A DNA stretch of 28,844 nucleotides, taken from NCBI GenBank assembly GCA_015491615.1, contig WFVN01000008.1, positions 1 through 28,844 of the forward strand, written 5' to 3'. Each line of letters starts with the position of its first letter. The stretch's first letter is position 1. Positions 16,332 through 28,685 of the stretch are shown here, piece after piece. A program made the translations under genes and the position numbers. The notes beneath the pieces were generated by a model. The model made no database searches, was not told the origin of the DNA, and saw only the letters and a list, made by a program, of their open reading frames with translations. This stretch comes from Gammaproteobacteria bacterium (lineage in GTDB: Bacteria; Pseudomonadota; Gammaproteobacteria; S012-40).

Positions 16332-16852
16332 TGGCACGCCTTCCCTGGTTGGTCCTTTTCCTGCCCTTGGCGGTGACGGCCGAGTTCCGCGACCCGGACA
16401 TCCATTTCTTTGACGACACCTTCGGCGAGTTCCACGAGGAACTGGCGCGGGCGCGCGAGGAAGGCAAACAGGGGATCTTCATCTTCTTCGAACTGACGGA
16501 ATGCCCCTTCTGCCACTACATGCGTCAGTACGTGCTCTCCGATCCGCGCGTGCAGGCCTACTACCGGGAGCACTTTCTCAATTTCGCCATGGACATCGAA
16601 GGGGATGTGGAAATCACCGATTTCCAGGGCAACCCCACCACGCAAAAGGTATTTTCCAGTGCCAACCGGGTGCGCGCCACGCCGGTATTGGCCTTCTTCG
16701 ACCTGGACGGCAAGCGCGTGGCGCGTTACACCGGCCGTACCTCCGGCGTGGAGGAATTCCTCCTTCTGGGGCGTTACGTGGCCGAAGGCCATTACCGGAC
16801 CACCTCCTTCAATCGCTTCAAGCGCGCGCAGCGGAGCGATGGCGGCCGCTAG
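16331..16852 (+). CDS. Secreted thioredoxin-fold protein, SoxW-like
   Basis: Protein of 173 residues with a short signal peptide (MARLPWLVLFLPLAVTA), then a thioredoxin-like fold with the active-site motif ELTECPFCHYMR, the segment TPVLAFFDLDGKRVARYTG containing the cis-Pro, and a C-terminal helix. This is the pattern of SoxW and related periplasmic thioredoxins in sulfur-oxidising and other proteobacteria. It starts one base inside the stop of the TlpA-like gene and its last 14 bases overlap the TolC-like gene. It may act with its neighbour as a redox pair; this is inference from linkage. Confidence 0.82.
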   Translation: MARLPWLVLFLPLAVTAEFRDPDIHFFDDTFGEFHEELARAREEGKQGIFIFFELTECPFCHYMRQYVLSDPRVQAYYREHFLNFAMDIEGDVEITDFQGNPTTQKVFSSANRVRATPVLAFFDLDGKRVARYTGRTSGVEEFLLLGRYVAEGHYRTTSFNRFKRAQRSDGGR

Positions 16853-18101
16853 ATTCGCCCTCCTGGCCCTGTTGTGTCTGTGCCCGGCAACTTGGGCGGC
16901 GCCGCCCCTGACCCTCGAGCAGGCCCTGGCCCGGGCCGACGAGCCCACCCCCGAGCTGCGTCTCGCCGAGGCCCGGCGCGCCCTCGCCGGGGCCCAGGCC
17001 CAGGCCGCCGGGGTTTCCCTGGGCACGCGCCTGGAAGGGCGTGCCCGCGCCCGCTGGATCGAGCCGCCCGACGCCTTCGCCTACCTGGGGCGGGAGGACC
17101 ACGCCCTGCAACTGGCCCTCTCCAAGACCCTCACCGACTTCGGCACCACGCGCTGGGCCAAGGCACGCGCCGGGACCCTGGACGAGGCCGCCCGCTGGCA
17201 ATGGATGGGCGCCCGGCAGGCGCGCCGCTACGCCATCCTCGATCGTTTCTTGGAAGTCGTCCTCGCCGATCTGGACTATGCCTACCGCAACGAGGCCATG
17301 TCCATCGCCTACGTGCGTTTCGACCGCCTGCGCGACCGCGCCCGCCTCGGACAGCGTTCGGAGCTGGACCTGCGTGCCGCCGAGGTGCGCTACCTGGAGA
17401 CCCGCCAGGCGGTGTACGCAGCCCAGGCCCGCCAACGGGCCAGCCGCGCGCGCCTCGCCCTGGCCATGAACCGGCCCGGCGATCTGCCCGAGGCGGTGCT
17501 GCCGCCGGACCCGCGGGCCCTGCTGCGGCCCGTCCCCGAATGGGAGACGATCCAGGCGCGCCTGGAGGATGGCAACCCGCGTCTCCTCGCCGCTCGCGCG
17601 CGGGTGGCCGCGGCGCGCGCGGCCCTCGCCAGGGTGGGCGCCCGCCCGGCCCTGGCCCTGGAGGCGGTGAGTGGTGCCTACAGCCGCAGCAGCCCCGGCA
17701 ACGGCCCCTGGCAGGCCGGTCTCACCCTCACCTGGCCCCTGCTCACCGGCGGCGCAGTGGGCGCCGAACGGGCCCGCGCCCGCGCCGAGCTGGCGGCCGC
17801 CGAGGCCGATCTGGAGGCGGTGCGCCGGGAAGAGGAACAGGCTGCCCTGGAGGACTGGCTCGCCCTGGAGGCCCTGCGCGCCGCCTGGGACGAAGTCGAG
17901 GCGCGCCTCGCCTACCGCGAGCTGTACCTGGACCGGGCGCGTCTGCGTTACGAACAGGAAGTGGAGAGCGACCTGGGGGACGCGATGGTGGAACTCACCG
18001 CCGCGCAACGGGATCACCATCGGGTCGCCTACGACTACGCCCGCGCCCATGCCCGCCTCCTGGCCCGCATCGGGCGCCTGTTGGAGGCCCGATGGCCCTG
18101 A
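16839..18101 (+). CDS. TolC-family outer-membrane efflux protein
   Basis: Protein of 420 residues starting with a signal peptide (AARFALLALLCLCPATWA) and PLTLEQALARAD, the standard beginning of TolC-family channels. It has long Ala/Arg/Glu-rich coiled-coil segments in two repeats, each with the family spacing; the second starts near PRLLAARARVAAARAALARV, and both halves contain a short strand pair (LQLALSKTLTDFG, AGLTLTWPLLTGG). It overlaps the preceding gene and lies 19 bp before a periplasmic adaptor, but no inner-membrane pump follows. TolC-family assignment is good; the transported substrate is unknown. Confidence 0.85.
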   Translation: MAAARFALLALLCLCPATWAAPPLTLEQALARADEPTPELRLAEARRALAGAQAQAAGVSLGTRLEGRARARWIEPPDAFAYLGREDHALQLALSKTLTDFGTTRWAKARAGTLDEAARWQWMGARQARRYAILDRFLEVVLADLDYAYRNEAMSIAYVRFDRLRDRARLGQRSELDLRAAEVRYLETRQAVYAAQARQRASRARLALAMNRPGDLPEAVLPPDPRALLRPVPEWETIQARLEDGNPRLLAARARVAAARAALARVGARPALALEAVSGAYSRSSPGNGPWQAGLTLTWPLLTGGAVGAERARARAELAAAEADLEAVRREEEQAALEDWLALEALRAAWDEVEARLAYRELYLDRARLRYEQEVESDLGDAMVELTAAQRDHHRVAYDYARAHARLLARIGRLLEARWP

Positions 18102-18120
18102 TGCACGTCGAGGGAACGCC

Positions 18121-18864
18121 ATGCCCGTCTGGATCGTGATCGCCTTCGTCCTCACCGCCCCGGCCCCGGCCGAAACGCCGCGCGAATACACCGCCGCCGT
18201 CCTGTGGGGCGAACGGGTGCGCCTGTCCACCCCCCTTACCGGCACGGTGGCCGAGAGCCGCTGCCGCGAAGGGACCCCGGTGCGTGCCGGGGAACTGGTC
18301 TATCGTCTGGACGAACGTGCCTGGGCGGCGGAGAAAACGGCGGCGGAGAAGGCAGTGGAGGCGGCACGCCTGGGTTTCGAAGAGGCCGAGCGGGAGTGGG
18401 AACGGGTCCAGGAACTCTACGCCGACGACCTCATCGCCGACCAGGAACGGCGCCAGGCGGAGATCGCCCGCGCCCGCGCCGTCGCCCGCCTGGCCGAGGC
18501 CGAGGCGCGTCTCGCCGGCACCCTCCAGCGTTTGGACCAGGCGCGGGTGACGGCCCCCCGGGGCGGTCGCCTCATCGCCTGCCACGCGCGCGTGGGCGAG
18601 GCCCTGAGCGGCGCCCTACGTCCAGCACGCCTGGCGGAGATGGTGGTGGGGCGCAGCCGCGAGGTGGAGGTCAATCTCCTGGAACACCGCCCCCTGGACG
18701 TGGGTCAGACGGTGCGCGTAGAGGCGCGTGGCAAGACCTACCGCGGCCGTGTCGTGCGGGTGGAACGCGAGCGCGTCGACGACACCTGGCGCACCTGGGC
18801 GCGGGTGCGCTTCGAGGCGGACGAGGAGCTGCCCCTCGGCGAACGGGTGACACTGCGATGGTGA
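18121..18864 (+). CDS. Periplasmic adaptor (HlyD/membrane-fusion protein family)
   Basis: Protein of 247 residues: signal peptide (to about APAPAE), a biotinyl-lipoyl-like half (LSTPLTGTVAESRCREG, VRAGELVYRLDERAW), an alpha-hairpin of heptad-like helices (AAEKTAAEKAVEAARLGFEE to RLDQARV), the second lipoyl half (TAPRGGRLIACHARVGE) and a short beta-barrel (VNLLEHRPLDVGQTVRV). It is shorter than typical RND adaptors (~370) and lacks a distal domain. GAGGGAACGCC precedes the ATG. It should bridge the TolC-like protein to an inner-membrane transporter that is not encoded here. Confidence 0.85.
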   Translation: MPVWIVIAFVLTAPAPAETPREYTAAVLWGERVRLSTPLTGTVAESRCREGTPVRAGELVYRLDERAWAAEKTAAEKAVEAARLGFEEAEREWERVQELYADDLIADQERRQAEIARARAVARLAEAEARLAGTLQRLDQARVTAPRGGRLIACHARVGEALSGALRPARLAEMVVGRSREVEVNLLEHRPLDVGQTVRVEARGKTYRGRVVRVERERVDDTWRTWARVRFEADEELPLGERVTLRW

Positions 18865-19139
18865 CGAGCTGTCTGCACTGTTACGTCTCCGGCCGGGTCC
18901 AGGGGGTGTGGTTCCGCCAGTCCACCCTCGAGCGGGCGCGTGCCCTGGGCCTCACCGGCTGGGTGCGCAACCTGCCGGACGGGCGCGTGGAATGCCTGGC
19001 CTGCGGCGACTCCCGCGCCCTGGCCCGCTTCCGCGAATGGCTCCACGAGGGACCGCCCCTGGCGCGGGTGGAGGTGGTGGACTGCGTCCCCGCCACCGCT
19101 CCCCAGCCGCCCTTGGACGAGTTCGAGATCCGCCGGTGA
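18858..19139 (+). CDS. acyP: Acylphosphatase
   Basis: Small enzyme of 93 residues that hydrolyses acyl phosphates. The family signatures are complete: YVSGRVQGVWFRQSTLERAR with the catalytic Arg, and GLTGWVRNLPDGRVE with the catalytic Asn. Extra cysteines near the N-terminus (CLHCYV) are unusual but do not touch the active site. The ATG overlaps the adaptor stop by seven bases, and the stop overlaps the next gene by four (GTGA). Confidence 0.93.
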   Translation: MVTSCLHCYVSGRVQGVWFRQSTLERARALGLTGWVRNLPDGRVECLACGDSRALARFREWLHEGPPLARVEVVDCVPATAPQPPLDEFEIRR

Positions 19140-20206
19140 GGCCGGGGGCGCGCAAGGGGCGCGGCGCCACCGGCAACCCGGACGTGCGCTACGCCGAACA
19201 CGCCCGCGAGGCCTTCGACGACGGCTGGGGTACCCTCAAGGGGGAGCCGGAGCCCGTGCCCACCCGCCTGCTCGTCGATCGGGCGCGGCGCGTCATCGCC
19301 CGCAACGACTCCCCGGACGTCCCCTTCGAGCAGTCCGTCAATCCCTACCGGGGCTGCGAGCACGGCTGCGTCTACTGCTTCGCCCGCCCCACCCACGCTT
19401 ACCTGGGGCACTCGCCGGGCCTCGACTTCGAGACCCTCATCTACCACAAGCCCGACGCCCCCGAACGCCTGCGCGAGGAACTGGCCCGTCCCGGCTACCG
19501 CTGTCGCCCCATCGCCCTGGGCATCAACACCGACGCCTACCAGCCGGTGGAGCGCCGTACCGGCCTCACTCGCCGCATCGTCGAGGTACTCCTGGACGCC
19601 TGCCACCCCTTCACCATCGTCACCAAATCGGCCCTGGTGGAACGGGACCTGGACCTCCTCGCCGAGGCCGCGCGCCAGGACCTGGTGCACGTCATGATCT
19701 CCCTCACCACCCTCGACGACGACCTCGCCCGGCGCCTGGAGCCGCGCGCCGCCCGTCCCGCCCGCCGCCTGCGCGCCATGGAACGGCTGGCGGAGGCCGG
19801 CGTGCCCTGTGGCGTCCTCGTCGCACCGGTGATCCCCGTCCTCACCGACCCGGAACTGGAACGCCTGCTGGGCGCCGCCCGCGAGCACGGCGCCCGGGCG
19901 GCCGGCTACGTCCTTTTGCGCCTGCCCCTGGAACTCGAGGAACTGGTGGAAGACTGGTTGGACCACCACCGGCCCGGGATGAAGGACCATGTCCTGAACC
20001 GTCTGCGCGAGGCCCACGGCGGCCGTCTCTACGACGCCCGCCACGGTCATCGCATGCGCGGCGCCGGCCCCTACGCCGAATTGATCCGCCAGCGTTTTCG
20101 CCTCGCCCACAAGCGTCTGGGGCTTGGTGAGCTGCCGCCCCTGGATTGCGGCCGTTTTCGCGCTCCCGGCGGTCAGCTCGAACTTTTCCCTGACGGGCTC
20201 GGGTAA
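19136..20206 (+). CDS. PA0069-family radical SAM protein
   Basis: Protein of 356 residues with the radical SAM cluster motif as C-x3-C-x2-C in NPYRGCEHGCVYCFARPTH, typical of the PA0069/SplB-like group, followed by GINTDAYQPVER, TIVTKSALVERDLDLL, SLTTLDDDLARRLEPRA and GVLVAPVIPVLTD, all conserved family segments. It presumably binds a 4Fe-4S cluster and generates a 5'-deoxyadenosyl radical; the substrate of this family is unknown. The GTG start overlaps the acylphosphatase stop as GTGA. It is the last gene of the run starting at 15867. Confidence 0.9.
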   Translation: MRPGARKGRGATGNPDVRYAEHAREAFDDGWGTLKGEPEPVPTRLLVDRARRVIARNDSPDVPFEQSVNPYRGCEHGCVYCFARPTHAYLGHSPGLDFETLIYHKPDAPERLREELARPGYRCRPIALGINTDAYQPVERRTGLTRRIVEVLLDACHPFTIVTKSALVERDLDLLAEAARQDLVHVMISLTTLDDDLARRLEPRAARPARRLRAMERLAEAGVPCGVLVAPVIPVLTDPELERLLGAAREHGARAAGYVLLRLPLELEELVEDWLDHHRPGMKDHVLNRLREAHGGRLYDARHGHRMRGAGPYAELIRQRFRLAHKRLGLGELPPLDCGRFRAPGGQLELFPDGLG

Positions 20207-20738
20207 TTTACTTAGTGATGCACTCAAGAATAATAAAATATATTTATGATGCCATTGATGTCCCTCGGCGGCCTGGGCAAAATACCCATGGGGATCATGG
20301 AGGATCGGGACGCAAAGGGATTTGCACCGTTTCCTCCTGCCCCGCTCCCCCCTCGGCGAGAGGCGTATCTTTGAATTTTCTGCCACACCTCTGCATGCTT
20401 TCCATTGCGGAGACGTCCTGGAGGGGGTGTGGCGTGAACGTTGCGATTGAGCGCCCCGTTTCCCCGAAAGTGGACCCCCTGGGTGGTTGCTCAGGCGGGA
20501 AGCACGACTCGGTGCCGGCCCCGCCGTTTCGTCTGTCTTCGCGCCCTCCGGCTCGCATCATGACAGCGGTCTTTGCGTCCGTCGTCGCCGGCGCTACTCT
20601 CCCGAACATGGTCGCCGCCGAGTTCCGAATCCCGATATCCTCGCCTTTCCGGTCGCCTCCCATCGTCGAAAACGAATCTCGATGGCTGCATAAGGGTTCG
20701 ATGGCAGGTAGTCGTTCCGTTGCCCATGGGAGGAGAAA
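20207..20738 (+). other. Intergenic leader before the PAP2 gene
   Basis: About 530 bp with no gene I can support; open frames exist but their composition is not protein-like. Bases 20210-20250 are AT-rich and share the 13-mer AATAAAATATATT (20232-20244) with the region upstream of pilS (886-898); this is a likely promoter area. GEMM-like motifs follow at 20275-20317. A small hairpin CCTC-GGCGA-GAGG lies around 20350-20362. If transcription starts near 20250 the PAP2 gene has an unusually long ~490-nt leader. Confidence 0.5.
20258..20340 (+). promoter_or_regulatory. Possible c-di-GMP-I (GEMM)-like leader element
   Basis: Two core strings of the GEMM-I aptamer occur in order on the plus strand: GGGCAAA at 20275-20281 and GGGACGCAAAG at 20307-20317, with a CCATG-GGGAT-CATGG hairpin between them (20286-20300). 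Against the call: the spacing is 25 nt instead of the usual ~14, the GAAA tetraloop and its receptor are not visible, and the third helix is weak. It could be a degenerate or variant aptamer, or chance similarity. It sits just downstream of an AT-rich promoter-like tract. Confidence 0.3.
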
Positions 20739-21422
20739 GTGAAGTGGGCTCGGATGGTCGTTCTCGCCCTCGCCCTGCCGTCGGGGGCGTGGGGTGAGGG
20801 GCGCGTTCCTTCCGTGAACGACCCCCTCGTCTGGGTACCGGCACTCGCCGCCTTGGGTTTCTCCAGCACCACGGCGGATGACGACCTTTCCCGTTGGGCG
20901 CGACGCGATTCCCCTCTGTTCGGCGGCACGGGCAGGGCCCGCCGGGCGAGCGACATCTTCCTGGCCGCCGGTCTCGGGCTCGCTTTCGGCAGTGCTTGGC
21001 TCATACCCCCAGGGGAACGTGCCTGGAGCTCTCGGGTCACCGTCCTCGCGGCTACCGGCGCCACCGTTTTCGTCCTCAAGCGCCTCACGGGTCGTCCGCG
21101 TCCGGATCGTTCCGACGACCTCAGCTTTCCTTCGGGTCATGCCGCTCTCGCTTTCGCCGGCGCGGCCTTGACCCAGGATGCCCTGGCACGCTCGTCTCTC
21201 GCCCGGGCGCCGCGCCGGGCGCTCGGTCTCGCCGCCTGGGGAATGGCCGGCGCTACCGCCTGGGCGCGAGTGGAGGCGGGCGTCCACTATCCATCCGACA
21301 TCCTCGTCGGCGCCGTCCTGGGAAGGATGGTCGCCCGCTTCTCCCTTGCGGAGATCGAAGTCGGCGTGGCTTGGGACGGTACCTCCGGGCCCGCATGGAC
21401 ATTCCGCTACCTCTGGCATTGA
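20739..21422 (+). CDS. PAP2-superfamily membrane phosphatase
   Basis: Protein of 227 residues with a signal-like N-terminus (ARMVVLALALPSGAWG) and the three acid-phosphatase motifs: KRLTGRPRPDR, FPSGHAALAF and ARVEAGVHYPSDILVGAV (catalytic His residues in the last two). Such enzymes dephosphorylate undecaprenyl or phosphatidate lipids at the membrane; the substrate here is unknown. The start is GTG at 20739, chosen for the strong GGAGGAG five bases upstream. It ends 75 bp from the convergent end of the large secreted protein gene. Confidence 0.87.
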   Translation: MKWARMVVLALALPSGAWGEGRVPSVNDPLVWVPALAALGFSSTTADDDLSRWARRDSPLFGGTGRARRASDIFLAAGLGLAFGSAWLIPPGERAWSSRVTVLAATGATVFVLKRLTGRPRPDRSDDLSFPSGHAALAFAGAALTQDALARSSLARAPRRALGLAAWGMAGATAWARVEAGVHYPSDILVGAVLGRMVARFSLAEIEVGVAWDGTSGPAWTFRYLWH

Positions 21423-21488
21423 AAATGGCCACCGTGCCGAATGGAATGGCTACCTGCCGCCGTCGACTATCTTCGAACCGATGGCCGG

Positions 21489-21508
21489 GGCGGGCATTCA
21501 AGCCCGCC
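21489..21508. terminator. Hairpin at the convergent gene ends (possible bidirectional terminator)
   Basis: GGCGGGC (21489-21495) pairs perfectly with GCCCGCC (21502-21508) around ATTCAA. It covers the stop codon of the minus-strand secreted protein gene and lies 67 bp after the PAP2 stop. No T run follows on either strand, so termination would have to be weak or factor-assisted. Confidence 0.35.
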
Positions 21509-24500
21509 GTCGGTACCGAGCCAGAGCGACAAGAAACAGGCCTGCCAGCACGGGGAGGGGACCGGTGGCCAGGCCAAAGATTCCACCACCACTTCCACCA
21601 CCGCCGCCGGTGTCGGTGTTGTTGCCACCGCCGGAACCGCCGGTATTGCCACCAGAGCTGCCACTTGCGCCGCCACCTCCGGATCCGGCGGAGCCGCCTG
21701 AACCACCGGTGCTGCTAGAGCCGCCTGAGCCGCCGGATCCACCAGATCCGCCAACATCCTGGGCGCCGCCCCCCAAACGCAGGGCCACCCAATAGGCGCC
21801 GCTGGTCAGAGTGTTTTTGAAGCCCAGGATGGTTTCATGGACGCCGGCGCTGGTGGGTTGATAGCGGAGGGTGACGGTGCAGGTGTCACCGTTGTTCAAT
21901 GTCTTGTCGCTGCAGTTGTCCTGCTCGACGGTGAAGGGAGCCGTCGGGTCTTCCAACACCACTTGCCCGAGTTCGAGGTCGTCGATGCGGGATCGGGCGG
22001 TGACGGTGCGCTGGAGACTGTCGCCCACGTCCACGGAGCCGAAATCCAGCCCTTCACCCAGATAGTCGATGGCATAGATGGAGCTGCCTGGGTATTGGAG
22101 GAGTAGAGGCGTGGCTCGCACGGTGATATCGGGACTCGTGATGCGCGACCCGTTGGGGTCGTTGCTGAGCAGGTGCAGCCGCCCCTCGAAGACGTACGGA
22201 TCCGTTGCTGTGCCGTTGACGGTCACATAGAGCGTGCAACTCGTCCCGGGGGAGAGGGTGAAGGGAAAAATACCACCCGTGCTGGGGTTGAAACAGCGGT
22301 TGGTTCCACTGCCATAGCTGAAATATCCGCCCTTGCCGTTGCTTTCGAACACGTCCCTGTACACGGTGAGGGAGAGATTGCTGCTGTTGTTGATCACGGT
22401 GAGGGGAACGGGCGCGCTGGTGGTGCCCTCGGGCAGATAGCCCAGATCCAGGGGTTCCGTCGAAGTGAAGGCGAGGGCGGGGGAGTCTCCGGCGGAGAGG
22501 TTTGGGTCCAGGGCGATGACGTAAGGACCGGAATCGGCCAGGAGCAAACCGAGATTGACATCTACCCGCGGGTCGTTGAAACCCCGTGGATGGCGCACAG
22601 GATAAGTGCTGATGCTGAAGGCAGTGTAAACACGCGGATCGTGATTGTTGCCACTATTGATGTCGTAATAGGACTTGGAGAAAGTCAGGGCCGTGTGATA
22701 GTGCTCGTCTTCGTTGAGGATGGCCCCGGAATGGGGGACGAGGTCGGTGGCGGACAATATGCGCGTGAGTTCTTCATTCAGGCGATAGAGACTGACGGGG
22801 CCGACCGCGTTGCCCAAGGGGAGACTCATATAGGCACCGGGCCAGGCGGTGGTGAGTCCACCGCTGAACAGCCCGGTATCTTGCGCGTATACGACATAGA
22901 AGTCGCGCCGGTTCCGGTTGTTCTCGTCTCGGTAGTTGTAGTAATCCACCGCGGTGGCGAAGCCTGGGCCGCCTTTGTCGCAATCGGGCACCCCCTGGTC
23001 GCCCCGTGGGCAGTCGTGTAACAGGGTGGATGCCATGAGTCTCAAGTCGTTGTCCAGGCGGGCGACGAAGCCGACCGTTTCGTCGTCGTTGACGCCGGAG
23101 AACGCATCCAGATTCTGGGCCCGGGTGAACAGGGCACCGGGGGTGGTGGGGAAGGCCTCGGTGGAGGTTTGACCGACCAGGATCACTTCACTGCCGGCGA
23201 GGGTGACCAGCATGTCCCAGGGTCGGTCGGGCGTGTCGCACTCGAAGCAGCCGTCGAAGGCCCCCAGGAAGGTGCCGTTTTTGAGGGTACGCAGGTCGGG
23301 GGAGAAACGTGTCACGACCACGTCCCCCCAGTCCCCGTAGGGAGAGTCGGGGTCGCTGCTCTGGCTGCGGGCATGGCCGGAGACGCCGCTCTCGAACTGG
23401 CCGAAGCCGTAGCCAGACACGAACACCGAGCCGATGCCGTCGGTGCCGACGAGGTAACAATACATGCGCCAATCCCCGTCGTTGGCATTGTTGCCCACCC
23501 AGGTGGCGTTGACGTGGGTGAGATCCAGACGGAGTTGGGCCAGGTAGCAGTCGTAACCCAGGTCATTGCCGGTGGTGGGGTGGGGATCGACGGCCATGTA
23601 GGCTGGAGCATTATTAGGACCCCCTTGATTGGTGGGCAGGTCGGTGGAGTTGGAGGTGCCGGCGAAGTAGAGGCTTTGTTCGTCGGGGGCCAGTGCCAAG
23701 TCCACTTGGTGGGCATTGGGGAACAAGCCTTCATTGCGGCTGCCGGAGAGGTAAGCGCTGGCGGTGAGTTGGGTGAGGTCGTTGGAAAGACGGGCGACGA
23801 CGAACTCATAACCGCCGAAGGCCTGACGCAGGGAACTGGTGGTCTTAGCGTCCGGATCCACGATGGGAAAGTTTTGAGAATCGGTGATGCCGGCGACGAA
23901 GATGTCTCCCTCTCTATTGCTGACAATGGCGGTGAGGAAGGTAGAGGTATAGTCCTCTCCACCGTCCAGGAAGGTGAGGGCGAGGAGCTGCTCCAGGTCG
24001 CGGGAGAACTTGGCGATGTAGCCGGAGGTTTCCCTGGTGTAAGCGCCGTCCGCCGTGGTGTCGTAGGTACCGTTGGCCAGGGTCTGCAGGTTGGAGCCGT
24101 TGGTGCTGCCGACGACGAACACGTCGCCGAAGGTGTCCACTGTCATGTCGCGGACCACGGCGGAGGCCCGCAGCAGGGCGGTGCCCAGCAGGGGGTCGAT
24201 GATCACCTCCCGGTTGGGATCATGGGGACCGAGGCGGAAGCCGTAATGCTCGTCGCGCGTCACGTAGGCCACTTCCACGGGGTCCTGGCCGCCGTCGGAG
24301 CGGGGTTGCCAGGCCACCGGGGTGGTGAAATGCACGGTCCCTTCCGCGGTCTCCACCCGCAGCCGACCGTCTTTTTCCACGCTCAGACTACGGGCGCCTT
24401 GCAGGCGGATGGAGACGGCGTCGGGGTCGGTGCCCGGCGCTAGGTGGAAGCGCTTCTCCACGTTGCCCGGTCGCGCCAGGAGCTGCACGCGCACGCCCGG

Positions 24501-24880
24501 CGCCGCTTCTCCCAGTTCGATGGTCTCATGGGTGGGGATGTCGCGGCGCCAGTCCCTGGGTGTGGCGCCGGTGAAGAAGCTGACCCGGGTCGGTGCCTGG
24601 GCGAGGGAACGGGGATGCAGGGGCCCGTCGGCGAAGCGTTCCTCGAGGTGGACCGTCTTGCCGTTCCTACTGGCGACCCGGTGGATCAGACGTCCGTCGT
24701 GGGTGACCAGGCTCAGTCCGGCACGGGTAGGGGTGTAGGCGAAAATCTCTTGCGGCGCCTGGCCGCGGTTTTCCACGAAGCCCAGCAGGTCCATGGGGTC
24801 GGGTGGCCCGGCCTTGGCCTGGGCGAGGATGGGAATCAGGAGCAGGATGGCGAGGGCTGTGCGCCAGGGGCGGGGTGAGT

Positions 24881-24884
<4 letters not shown>
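21498..24884 (-). CDS. Large secreted SBBP-type protein with GlyGly-CTERM-like tail (second of pair)
   Basis: Protein of 1128 residues. Signal peptide (~1-25), then the N-terminal domain typical of SBBP-repeat proteins (GFVENRGQAP at ~36; VEKRFHLAPG; EVIIDPLLG near 230), a long middle with repeated beta-propeller-like segments (SGYIAKFSRDLEQL, FVVARLSNDLTQL, GFVARLDNDLRLM), then choice-of-anchor/ASH-like domains (LDLGYLPEGTTS and LDFGSVDVGDSLQ, with a Cys pair in the latter), a Gly/Ser-rich linker (~1041-1100), GGGIFGLA, a hydrophobic helix and RYRRRA at the C-terminus. That ending resembles GlyGly-CTERM, a signal processed by rhombosortase after type II secretion. The ATG overlaps the upstream stop (ATGA) and has a perfect AGGAGGT. 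Ligand and function are unknown. Confidence 0.75.
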
Positions 24885-28594
<3,710 letters not shown>

Positions 28595-28612
28595 GGGACA
28601 CCTCCGAACGTC

Positions 28613-28638
28613 AAAATAGTGACACACGTCACTATTTT
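28613..28638. promoter_or_regulatory. Perfect 11+11 palindrome, candidate operator of the large-protein pair
   Basis: AAAATAGTGAC and GTCACTATTTT are exact inverted copies separated by four bases (ACAC). The centre GTGAC-N4-GTCAC has CRP/FNR-family geometry (GTGA-N6-TCAC) and matches the core of the site upstream of pilA at 4296-4309. It lies 19-44 bp upstream of the ATG at 28594 and overlaps the candidate -10 at 28635-28640, a position that favours repression. The regulator is not identified. Confidence 0.65.
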
Positions 28639-28663
28639 TACACCCCTCGCCGGAGGCGTGCAA
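28635..28663 (-). promoter_or_regulatory. Weak sigma-70-like promoter for the large-protein pair
   Basis: On the minus strand TTGCAC (28663-28658) and TAAAAA (28640-28635) are separated by 17 bp, giving a predicted start inside the palindrome. Both hexamers are poor matches to consensus, so activation by a regulator would be plausible too. Confidence 0.3.
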
Positions 28664-28685
28664 TACCGTTTAATTTGAGTGGTTT

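Noticed and set aside
20215..20742. Open frame of 175 codons between the radical SAM and PAP2 genes
   Set aside because: Composition is not protein-like, no ribosome site fits, and it overlaps the PAP2 start in another frame; treated as noncoding leader.
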